From: a virus
Virus record (IMG/VR): IMGVR_UViG_3300050343_000009
Location: 1-36,719 of that record
Strand: one strand, 5' to 3'
DNA length: 36,719 bases
Part shown: positions 21,410 to 30,200 of the stretch, in pieces
Position numbering within the stretch: the first letter of the stretch is position 1
How the letters are laid out: the number at the start of each line of letters is the position of its first letter
Notes under the pieces: generated by a model
The model's database searches: none
Told to the model about the DNA's origin: nothing
Seen by the model: only the letters and a program-made list of their open reading frames with translations
Position numbers and translations under genes: made by a program

Positions 21410-22537
21410 CTAAGCAACATCATTAATCATACAGTGGTATGAAGGAGGACCGAAGTCGTATCCCATTTCCATGTAGATTGCTTTTGCTACTCTTGCGTAA
21501 TCATCTTGGTCAATGTCACGTACGAATACTGTACCAAATCCTGGGATGTTGGTAAATACTGGTTGTACGAATGCAAAGTCTACAATAAATGCTTTGTTTG
21601 CAGTAATGATATTAGGGTCAATGACCATCATACCAATTGAACCAAATGGTGTTACAACTGTATCAATGTCGATACCAGCGATATTTCTATCTCTTGGTAA
21701 AACAGCAGCTGTTAATGCACCAGATATAGCACCATCAACTGTTAGCTCTTTGTTAAGGTCTAACAATTGTTGTGGGCTTACACACAAAACAGGATTAAGC
21801 ATTGGTGCAGAAGCATCATAAAGCCTCTTTAATGCACCAGCGATTGTATCCCAGTGTAGTTTTTGGTCTGTTCCAGAGCCATCTCCAGCTGTATCGTTAT
21901 AGTAAATGTTACCATTGATACCACCAGCGGCTACTGAGTTATTAGCATTAGCGTTAAGAGCTAAGTATTCTGCAAGTCCACGCATTTCTCTTGTACCTGC
22001 ACCTGGTGTTGTATTAGCACCATCTGCAAATGTACCGTTGAATGCGAACCATTCTACTTCTCTTGCTACTTTTTCCATTGCTAGAGACATTTGCTCTGCA
22101 AATTCGTCAACAATTGGATTTCCACCAGCAAGCGCTAGCTTATCTCCAGCTGTAAGTGTTCCATCACCATCAGAACTGTTTGCAATATTTGCAGACAAGT
22201 CAAATGGATTTTGGTTTCCGTATGATGCCATTGCTGTGTAAGTCATCTTTACACCTTTATGGAATACCTGCGTTACACCTGTGAATGCTACTCTATCGCG
22301 ACCTAAATATTCTGTAGGTTGCGCACCTTCTTGACCTTTAGTAGGTTCAGAAGATACAGTTGCATTGTCAGCTGCTTGGATTTGCCAGAATGTAGATTGT
22401 AAAACCTTACCTCCGTTTAATCCTCCAGTTGCAGATAAGAAAGGTGTTCTTTGACCACCGACACGGAATAGCTCGCCAGAAAAGTTATTAATTTTCTGTG
22501 CGTAAATTGAATTATTGGTAAGCGAAATAGCTCCCAT
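21410..22537 (-). CDS. Major capsid protein (HK97-fold, SU10/DUF5309-like)
   Basis: A 375-residue protein. It begins with LTNNSIYAQKI and TPFLSATGGLNGG at about 30-43, has an ELFRVGGQ strand, a QMSLAMEKVAREVEWFAFNG spine-helix region near 150-170, a beta-rich C-terminal part (IDTVVTPFGSIGMMVIDPN) and an end with YARVAKAIYMEMGYD. The order fits HK97-type capsid proteins of the SU10/DUF5309 type. It follows the scaffold gene, as expected. A strong Shine-Dalgarno (GGAGG) 8 nt before the ATG fits a highly expressed gene. The only sure Cys residues are in the C-terminal third. Confidence 0.8.
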   Translation of the reverse strand: MGAISLTNNSIYAQKINNFSGELFRVGGQRTPFLSATGGLNGGKVLQSTFWQIQAADNATVSSEPTKGQEGAQPTEYLGRDRVAFTGVTQVFHKGVKMTYTAMASYGNQNPFDLSANIANSSDGDGTLTAGDKLALAGGNPIVDEFAEQMSLAMEKVAREVEWFAFNGTFADGANTTPGAGTREMRGLAEYLALNANANNSVAAGGINGNIYYNDTAGDGSGTDQKLHWDTIAGALKRLYDASAPMLNPVLCVSPQQLLDLNKELTVDGAISGALTAAVLPRDRNIAGIDIDTVVTPFGSIGMMVIDPNIITANKAFIVDFAFVQPVFTNIPGFGTVFVRDIDQDDYARVAKAIYMEMGYDFGPPSYHCMINDVA

Positions 22538-22570
22538 AATTTACCTCCGTTATTATCTTGTATTAAACTG

Positions 22571-23035
22571 TTACTTTTTTTCTTCTTGGTCGAGTAATGC
22601 CAATCTAGCTCTAATACTTGCTTTAGTATCACCTGTAGCAACTATTTGGTCTAGTTGACTCATTACGTCTAACGGTACATCTGAACGTGAATTTGCGTCA
22701 AGTGCAGCTACTCTAGCACGAGCATCATCTTGGGCTACTGGTACGTCTTCAGTTTGTGGTTGTTCTGTGACAGTTCCACTAGCTTCAAAACCATATTCGT
22801 CTTTAGCAAACTGTGCAATAGATTCTGTATCAACAGGTCCATTGTACACTTGTTTTAATGCCTTACCGAAACCTTTGTCTGTTTGTAATCCCAACTTACC
22901 AAAAACATTATCTAGCTCTTTATCTTTAAAAGATGCCAGTTCAGCTTCTAGTTTCTTAAGTTGTTCGTCTTTACGTTCAACTGTTTCGCGTAATTGTTTT
23001 ACACCATGTTCTTGCGGTGCATCAAATTCTTCCAT
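22571..23035 (-). CDS. Capsid scaffolding protein
   Basis: A 154-residue acidic, mostly helical protein: a coiled-coil N-terminus (residues about 10-45, rich in Glu, Lys and Leu), a small motif DKGFGKALKQVYNG followed by EYGF, then an acidic disordered part and a C-terminal helix. It lies just before the capsid gene. The F-GK-YNG-EYGF element resembles that seen in scaffolds of actinobacterial phages, from memory. Strong Shine-Dalgarno (GGAGGT). It should guide prohead assembly and leave or be cut before packaging. Upstream is a long structured leader. Confidence 0.68.
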   Translation of the reverse strand: MEEFDAPQEHGVKQLRETVERKDEQLKKLEAELASFKDKELDNVFGKLGLQTDKGFGKALKQVYNGPVDTESIAQFAKDEYGFEASGTVTEQPQTEDVPVAQDDARARVAALDANSRSDVPLDVMSQLDQIVATGDTKASIRARLALLDQEEKK

Positions 23036-23239
23036 CTTGTACCTCCACTATGTGTTAACCTATCAGACAAGACCATAGGCATCTTGCCGTGGTGCTACCT
23101 TACCACTTGACTTGCATCTCTGGTAGCTATAAGCTACAAGTCCATTACTCTACGTATTTAATACAAGCTTTCAACGTAGGCCTGAAAGCCGATTTGCAGG
23201 TCTATTAGCGGACCACGCAACGCATAAACTTATTATACA
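23036..23239 (-). ncRNA. Structured, GC-richer leader of the scaffold/capsid operon
   Basis: A 204-nt gap without an ORF and visibly richer in G and C than its surroundings. On the minus-strand RNA at least five hairpins line up: GGTC/GACC (23199-23214), a 7-bp stem of GCTTTCA with TGAAAGC (23167-23189), GACTTG/CAAGTC (23109-23142) containing TAGCT/AGCTA, GTGGT/ACCAC (23089-23106), and GGCAAGA/TCTTGTC with one GU pair (23066-23088). The last three abut almost without gaps. It ends at a strong Shine-Dalgarno. It may be an RNA regulating capsid synthesis, a processing element or a packaging-related RNA; it is not a canonical tRNA. Confidence 0.55.
23232..23237 (-). promoter_or_regulatory. Candidate -10 box upstream of the scaffold leader
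   Basis: A perfect TATAAT lies on the minus strand at 23237-23232, right after the stop of the preceding gene (TAG at 23242-23240). The -35 region at 16-18 nt is not a good match to TTGACA. Transcription would start about 23225 and include the whole structured leader. Expression of capsid genes from an own promoter is common in podoviruses. Confidence 0.42.
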
Positions 23240-24256
23240 CTAACTTGTTGTAAGTCCAGTAATTCTGTCACCTTTTTTTCTAGAACCAGTTATAAAAGAA
23301 CTTTCAGACATAGCTTCTCTAGCAGATTTTTCTATTTGTTGTTTAGATTCTATATCTCCAATAGCAGCTTGTTCTAGTGTTTCTATATCTAATGTTCTAC
23401 CAACACCTTTAGCTGATTGCATTATATCTCCAGCTGATTCATATAAAGAAGATGCACTTTGTTGTGTTAAACCAAGTTTTCTTAATTCATCAAACCTACT
23501 AAACGTAGTACTAAAACCTCTAGACGATGCTTCTGCTTGTAACTGTAAAGTTTGTATATCTCCTGTAAGTACTTTGTCTTGTATATCAGGATTAATTAAT
23601 GCACCAAATATTGTAGGTTGGTCTAATGTAATACCGTATTTATCTCTAAATAGTTTTTCTACTTCAGGTATTTGATTAACTACACCTGAATAAACTGTAT
23701 CAATTCGTTGTTGGAACTCTAATCCAGATACTTCTGTTGATATTAATTGTTCAAATTGTTTTTCAAATTCTTTAAAATCTGTAATACCTACTTCAGCTAA
23801 TGTGCTTTTATATGTAGCTTTAGTTGCTAATGCATCTATTTCGCTCATAATTAATGTACCATCTGCTCTTTGTAAATAACCAAACTCTTGTTTCCAAACA
23901 GAAGATTTACGTACTGAACCCATAGCTATATTCGCATCTCCATACTTTGCCCAGCTTTGTGCAAATGTATCTAGTAATGCTGGTGGTAAAAATGAATACA
24001 AAGCATTAGCTTTTTCTAAACCTTTTTGATAACCACTTGTACTTGTACCACTACTTGATTCAGCATAAGCATCTGCTGTGTCTGTACCTGTGTATATTGA
24101 ACCTCCAGGGGCTGACCTTCCTGCATCTGCATCATTAGGATTAGTTGAATAACCTGCAGCTTCTAGTTCTAAAGCACGTTCAGGTGATACTTCATAATAG
24201 TTTTGACCGTCTGTACCTTGTCCAAAACCTAAGTCACTACGATATACTCTAACCAT
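23240..24256 (-). CDS. Internal virion-type helical protein (338 aa)
   Basis: A 338-residue, mainly helical, acidic and Ser-rich protein with an N-terminal part reading NYYEVSPERALELEAAGYSTN and a long helical body with LEQAAIGDIESKQQIEKS near the C-terminus. Similar short helical stretches and charge occur in the two proteins upstream. No family is recognised with certainty; from its place after the giant gene and before the capsid genes it is a candidate internal (ejection) protein. It starts in a TAATG overlap. Confidence 0.55.
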   Translation of the reverse strand: MVRVYRSDLGFGQGTDGQNYYEVSPERALELEAAGYSTNPNDADAGRSAPGGSIYTGTDTADAYAESSSGTSTSGYQKGLEKANALYSFLPPALLDTFAQSWAKYGDANIAMGSVRKSSVWKQEFGYLQRADGTLIMSEIDALATKATYKSTLAEVGITDFKEFEKQFEQLISTEVSGLEFQQRIDTVYSGVVNQIPEVEKLFRDKYGITLDQPTIFGALINPDIQDKVLTGDIQTLQLQAEASSRGFSTTFSRFDELRKLGLTQQSASSLYESAGDIMQSAKGVGRTLDIETLEQAAIGDIESKQQIEKSAREAMSESSFITGSRKKGDRITGLTTS

Positions 24257-25494
24257 TATCTACCTTCCACGTATTGTTGAGATTCTATAATACCAGTACC
24301 TAACTGTGACATCATAGCTGTATTAAGTTCTGATACAACTTTAGGTATATTTCTATTAAGACCTTCTTGTCTAAGATAACCATTTTCTTTTGCTGTATCA
24401 TTCATTCTTATAATTGTATCTAATACATCATCATTTACAGATATATCTACACCCCATATATTTTTAATTGCTTGTTTTTTTGCAATTAATATATTTTCCC
24501 AAGGAATGTTTTCATCATACATTTGATACGTAGCAAATCTTTTAGCTTTCAAATCAGAAATAAACTGTGCTTGATAGTTACCAATGTTACGTAATTTACC
24601 ACCTTCTTCTTGTATGTTTATTGTACCGTGTTGACTAGATGGTAAATATTTATCCATTAACTGTTGTGCTAAATCTTCACCTGTTGTAATTTTAGTAACT
24701 GATTTACCTTCTAATACACCAAGTAATCCTGTATCTATATTGTAAGGTGAGTAATCATCAGTAGCTGCATTAATTTGATTTACTACTTTTGTTTGTGTCC
24801 ATACACCATTAGCCCATTGTCTAGCCATGTATTGTGCAGCTTCTTCTGGTATTTCAGCACCATTTTTTAATAATGTTGCATTAACTACATCTAAATAATT
24901 TAAATAATTACGTTCATATTGTATAGGGTCAGTACGTTTAGTATCATAAGAATTAATCATTGATTTTGTATATCCCATACCAGATATAAGTTGTCCGTAC
25001 TCATCACTATTTTTAAAGTTTTGATAACCAAGTGATACATTACCATCAGCTAATAAAACATATTTATTTAAAGTATCTACATAATTTGCGTTGTTCCACC
25101 AAGGTGCATCACTTTTTAAACTAGCTACTGCTTCGTCAAATCCAACTAATACATCTACAGCATCAGCATCTATAAAAGATTCTATGTTGCTTATATTTCT
25201 AGGAACACTTACTAATTTATCATCTTTGTAAAAACCACTAAGAAATGCTTCGTTAGTTGTAGTTATAAGAATACCTTGACTTTGCATGTCTTTACGTGCA
25301 TCTTTTTCTGATTGTGTTACACGATTGTTGTCTCCTGTAAAAGTTTGATAAGAAGATAAATCAGATAACTTAGCATTATCTGGTGTATCAAATACATAAA
25401 TTGCATCACCTTTATCTACAATAATTTTGTATTCTTTAGTATCTTCTATGTATATAATTCCTGAACCATCAGGGCCTTTTACTTCATATGACAT
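24256..25494 (-). CDS. Virion-type hypothetical protein (412 aa)
   Basis: A 412-residue mixed helical protein with an N-terminal beta region (EVKGPDGSGIIYIEDTKEYK), a large helical body and a Gln-rich end. No domain is recognised. Its position between the ejection-type proteins and the capsid genes, and TAATG overlaps on both sides, suggest a minor virion protein, perhaps an internal core or ejection component as with T7 gp14-gp16. Methionine and Asn content is high. Confidence 0.52.
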   Translation of the reverse strand: MSYEVKGPDGSGIIYIEDTKEYKIIVDKGDAIYVFDTPDNAKLSDLSSYQTFTGDNNRVTQSEKDARKDMQSQGILITTTNEAFLSGFYKDDKLVSVPRNISNIESFIDADAVDVLVGFDEAVASLKSDAPWWNNANYVDTLNKYVLLADGNVSLGYQNFKNSDEYGQLISGMGYTKSMINSYDTKRTDPIQYERNYLNYLDVVNATLLKNGAEIPEEAAQYMARQWANGVWTQTKVVNQINAATDDYSPYNIDTGLLGVLEGKSVTKITTGEDLAQQLMDKYLPSSQHGTINIQEEGGKLRNIGNYQAQFISDLKAKRFATYQMYDENIPWENILIAKKQAIKNIWGVDISVNDDVLDTIIRMNDTAKENGYLRQEGLNRNIPKVVSELNTAMMSQLGTGIIESQQYVEGR

Positions 25495-25616
25495 TAATAA
25501 CTTCCTAACATAAATTTAATGCCTGCATATGATTTTTGTAACAAATTTTGATACATAATTTTTTCAGTATCTTCAACTTGTTCAACTTCTTCTTTAACAA
25601 CTTCTTTTTCTTCCAT
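25494..25616 (-). CDS. Small acidic protein (40 aa)
   Basis: A 40-codon frame from ATG 25616 to TAA 25496-25494, joined by TAATG overlaps to the genes on both sides. The first half is Glu/Lys/Val-rich (MEEKEVVKEEVEQVEDTEK) and helical, the rest amphipathic (KSYAGIKFMLGSY). It fills a gap between two large virion genes. Function unknown; a small core peptide or assembly factor is possible. Confidence 0.55.
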   Translation of the reverse strand: MEEKEVVKEEVEQVEDTEKIMYQNLLQKSYAGIKFMLGSY

Positions 25617-26800
25617 TAAGAACCTCCAAACATAACACTAAGTAATTGATTTTGATAATCTTTTTTACGTTGACCTGCTTCAAATACATCTATTTCTTTT
25701 TGCATTTGTGATTCAAAGTCTTCTTCAAATATTTCTTGTTGTGTTTGTGTAGAAAATCTTGATAAATCAGGCCCTGTAGCTGTACTTATAGTATCAGTAC
25801 TAGACATTTTATCTTGTACAAATTTTGCATCATCAAATGCTCTACTTGCTGCTATTGATTGTGCATATTCTGTAGAATAACTACTAGCTAAATTTGTAGC
25901 CCATACATCTAATTCTTCTGATGTAGGTTTTCTACCAATTTTTGCATAGAAATATGCTTCGGTATAATCTTCTAATTCGTTTTCACTAGGAGGTATATAC
26001 CTTTGTGCCATTTCTTTTTCTTGTAAACCACGTTGAAAGTCTTCTTCAGCTTGTCCAGTTCTAATAAATTCTTTTAAACCGTAATTAAATAAATTACGTT
26101 CAAAACTAGCATCTTGTTCTCTTTGTTGTACAGATGTAAAATAAACAGGTTTTTCTTTTCTTATTGCATCTCTTACTTCTGCATTAGTAACAATATTATT
26201 ATCTATGTAATTCATAACTTCAGTTATTTTATTTTGTAACTTTTCACTTTGTTGACCTTCTGTGCCAGCAAAATAACCTTGTTCAACAATTCCTGAATCG
26301 TATAAGTATTTCTGAAAAGCTGTTATTTCATTAGGTGTAGCGTACAAGTTTATAATTTCATCCCATGCAACGTTTTCAAAAAAAGATTCTTGTCTAACTT
26401 CTTCACCAGATTCTGTAAATCTTAAAGGTGAATCTGAATCTGATTGTGCGTTTGCTATATCTTTTAACTGTTCTACAGTAAACATTTGTCCAGTTACATC
26501 TGATATAGTCTGTGCTGCTTGTACTAAGTTATTACCTGCACCTTGTCCTGTTAACTGTGCATTTTTAATATCAATAGCACTTTTTAATAAGACTTTAAAT
26601 GTATCTATATTTTTAGTGTTATATGCATCTTTAATTGCATTTAATGTATTTTCATCTTCAAAATAAACATTGTCTGATAATGATGCTAAAACACTAGCAA
26701 CATTAAAACTTTCTCCTTCTATACCTAATAATGACGCGTATTCTTTTAACGCATCTTCAAATTCGGTAAGAGTTCCTTTTTCTTTTATATATTCAACCAT
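25616..26800 (-). CDS. Helical internal/ejection-type protein (394 aa)
   Basis: A 394-residue strongly helical, Gln- and Glu-rich protein, without Cys and with few Trp, e.g. RAFDDAKFVQDKMSS and NEITAFQKYLYD. Such composition fits internal virion proteins of podoviruses. It follows the giant gene and precedes two other virion-type genes. A transglycosylase motif is not seen. Its stop overlaps the ATG of the 40-aa gene (TAATG). The ATG lies 1 nt after the stop of the upstream ORF. Confidence 0.55.
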   Translation of the reverse strand: MVEYIKEKGTLTEFEDALKEYASLLGIEGESFNVASVLASLSDNVYFEDENTLNAIKDAYNTKNIDTFKVLLKSAIDIKNAQLTGQGAGNNLVQAAQTISDVTGQMFTVEQLKDIANAQSDSDSPLRFTESGEEVRQESFFENVAWDEIINLYATPNEITAFQKYLYDSGIVEQGYFAGTEGQQSEKLQNKITEVMNYIDNNIVTNAEVRDAIRKEKPVYFTSVQQREQDASFERNLFNYGLKEFIRTGQAEEDFQRGLQEKEMAQRYIPPSENELEDYTEAYFYAKIGRKPTSEELDVWATNLASSYSTEYAQSIAASRAFDDAKFVQDKMSSTDTISTATGPDLSRFSTQTQQEIFEEDFESQMQKEIDVFEAGQRKKDYQNQLLSVMFGGS

Positions 26801-26801
26801 A

Positions 26802-27128
26802 TTAACTTTCTGGTAAGTAATCTAAATATTCTTGGTCGTCTCTATATAACTTTAACATAACTCCAGTCCACACACCCCAAAACTCAGGATATTCTGCTAT
26901 AATCTGTTGTGCTTTATTATACATCCATATACGCATAGTTCTAGCTTTAACATCTTCAGAACTTAACCACCAATCAGGATTTCTTGAAGGACTAAAATCT
27001 TTAGATATATTTTCCATTTCTTCCCAAAAAGGTAACATTTCAGCAAAGCCTTTAGCAGCATCTTGATTACTTAAACTTTCTGTTGGTATATACCCTGTAT
27101 CTGTTTTAGTAACCCATTTGTCTTTCAT
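26802..27128 (-). CDS. C-terminal segment of the giant virion protein, separated by a frame break
   Basis: An ATG at 27128 gives 108 residues, but the same frame is open upstream to 27297 (about 56 more codons) without any ATG, GTG or TTG. The extra codons read as normal protein (for example RYKTYSEKVERLDASNEQKV, then RFYRNALIDELPGF). Removing one T from the T6 run at 27303-27298 joins this frame to the giant gene, giving 1911 residues (5736 nt from 32538 to 26802). Trp- and Tyr-rich, ending YLDYLPES. So this is most likely the missing C-terminus, not a separate gene. Confidence 0.6.
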   Translation of the reverse strand: MKDKWVTKTDTGYIPTESLSNQDAAKGFAEMLPFWEEMENISKDFSPSRNPDWWLSSEDVKARTMRIWMYNKAQQIIAEYPEFWGVWTGVMLKLYRDDQEYLDYLPES

Positions 27129-27288
27129 TTCTATATATTTAGTTATAGATGATGTTTGTGCTACTACGCCTTCTTCATCTGTTTGAAAACCAGGTAGTTC
27201 GTCAATAAGTGCATTTCTATAAAAACGTTTTAGTAAGACTTTTTGTTCATTAGACGCATCTAATCTTTCTACTTTTTCGCTGTATGTT

Positions 27289-30200
27289 TTATAACGTAAA
27301 AAACCCTATTGTGTCATTTACATTACGTCTATATAAATCAGGAGACATTTGTTGTCTATTTACATTAAGTTCAGTAAAACTTCTTTCATCATATGGATTA
27401 TCAAGATTTAAATAATTAGCAGTGCCTTTAGGTAACATATCGTATATTTCTTTATTTTCTTGTTTCCATCTAGCAGCTGCAGCAGTATAGGGTTCTTTAG
27501 GACCTGTTGTTTGTGACCTTGGACTTGTTACCCACGGATGTTCAAAACCATATAACTCTAAAAACTCATTATGTGTTGCTAAATAGTCATTGTTATTTTT
27601 ATTACGTATACGTACATATTCCTCATAAAGAACAGCATTACCCCATTGATTACCATTTTTATCATCAATTACGTATTCTGGTTTCATTCCAGTAGGCCCA
27701 AAGAATTGCAACATAAATTGAAACATAAACAAATCGCCTGATGCATATTTTGAATATTCTAAGTATGCTTCACTAATTTGTTTTTTGCTTATAGTATCTT
27801 CTGACCAACCATCAGGATTTAATTTATCAAGATGTTTGTTTAATTTTCCGTCATCATACAATTGATTGTGTACACCTGCAGCCATACCATATCTAAATAT
27901 ATCTATAGTTGCATTAGCACGCATTTTTTCTGTTTCACTAGAACTATCATTAATAACTTCAAAAGATTCAGGGTCTTTCATCCATGCAATAAACTTTTTA
28001 TATGATGCAGATATTAATTTATCAGGTCTTAAAGCGTCAGTAAGTTTTTCTGGAGGTGTAAATACACCAAACATTCTTTCTCTAACTTCATCAGCCCAAG
28101 CTGTTTCTGGTAATACTTTATTAATTGCAAAAGAAACCATTGGGTTAGGTCCAGGAACAAAACCTTGTCCTAATAAGTTTATACCTGCTACATAACCTTT
28201 AGGAGAAATACCCACGCCTTCGGTATCTTTTCCAAAAATAACATCGGTCATAAAACCACCCCAAGGATAAACAAACATTTCTTCATCACTGTTACCTGGT
28301 GCAGGTGTAAAGAATCCATTATCTGAACTAGCACCTAAAGCATCAGCGCCACCAAATCCCCTAGTAGTAACTTGTGCTTTACGTAAAACTGTAGGATTTT
28401 CTGCTAATAACTTACCCCATGTTTGAAATACTTCAAACCAAACTTCAGCAAATGGAAATATGTTTGTAAATTTATCTGCTAATGCATGCTTTTGTGTTGT
28501 ATCATATAATAATTGTTTAGTCATAGATAATCCAAAAGCTTTAGATTGATTATTCATTGTATAATAATCATCTATAGCACCAGAAGGATATAGTTTTTTT
28601 AAACCTTTTAATTCATCTACAACAGATTTAGGTACAGCAGAATCTATTGCTTCTTTTATATATTTATTACGTAATCCATCACTCATATATTGAAATTTAT
28701 TACCAACGTAAAGCCATCTGTTTTGTTTAAAAACAATTGACCTATTTAAATAACCAATAGGTTTAGTCATTAAATTTTCGAATACAGCATTGGTAGCATT
28801 ATCTAAACCATCTAGTAAATCTTGTACACCTGGTTTACTACCATCATCTATTTTTTGTGATAACTTAACATCACCTATGTCAAGATTTAATCCTTCATCT
28901 GTAAAAAATGGTTCTAACCTGTCTAATACTTTTTGTTTCTTAAAATATTTTATTGTTTTTTCAGGATTTTCGCTAAAGTCTAAATAGTCTTTTCTTGTAG
29001 CTGTAGCAGCATTTTTTAAATCAAAACTAGAATCAAACAATTTACCTTCTGCTATTGCATAACGTAACTTATCATCACCAACATCACCTGAAGTTAAACT
29101 GTATCTATACTTTCTTGTATTGTTTACTTTACGATAATCGACACCTTTTTTTACAATACCACCAGTTTTAACACGTATACGTGCTTCAATAGATTGTACG
29201 TATTGGTCTATAAAATCTTTATCAGCAAGCATAGGTTTTAAATCATTACCGCCCCAATCGTATAGTTTTTTTCTAGCAGCAAATCCTGCTTCACTATATA
29301 ACCAATCATTTAATTCTTTACTACCATATCTATATCTAGCTACTTGTCTAGATATTTCATCATCTCTTAATTGAATTAACTCGTTAAAAGCACCTAATGT
29401 ATAATCTTTTACATTAGAACTATCAACTTTAGATTTAGTAATATACTCTAAACCTTTAACATCTCTGTTGTATTTAGCTGTTGAAAGAAAATCTGAACTT
29501 AAAAATGTTTTTTGTGCTGCTTCTCTAGCTTGTGATGAAGCTAAAAGCTCTACACCATCTGCATTTGCTGCAGTTATTCCTGGTAACTTAGCCCATTTAG
29601 AATCCTCTACACCACTAGATAACCATTGTATGTATCTAAAAGGATGATTAAAAAAACCATCCATTCCAGATACAGCTATACGTGCTTGTTCTTCAATAAA
29701 CACACGAGTAAAAAAAGCAGCTCTTAATAGTACTAAAGGTTTAAAAACATTACGTGTATAGTATTCTGCTAACATTGTTGCAGCATCATCATTTAATTTT
29801 TTAGTATTAATTAATCCACCTTTAAATGGATTAGTTGTTCTATCACTAAATGGAGATGCAAATTTTACAAATTCTTTAGAATCGTATGCAAACCCTCTTA
29901 CACCAGTAATTGCTTCTCCACCAGGTTGCGCTCTAAATACTTTACCCATAGCTCTATTGACTATTCTGTAATCTAAAAGAGGTACAACATTATCTGACAT
30001 TTCAGAAAACAAGTGTGCAGTAACATGTTCTACATTTTTAGGTTTACCATCTTTAGGGTCAGTTAATCTAATAACTTCATTTCTAGAACCAGGATTGGGT
30101 AATGTTTCACCATCTCTACCAGTAGCATATATTTTAGATTTTTGAATACCATTAAATTGTTCTTCTACAATTTGTGCAACTATTTCATCATTACCACCAC

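Noticed and set aside
23036-23239. A tRNA gene, because one segment on the minus strand resembles a D-arm (AAGTGGTAAGGTAGC)
   Set aside because: No T-arm consensus, no 7-bp acceptor stem and no proper 5-bp anticodon arm with 7-nt loop can be formed around it.
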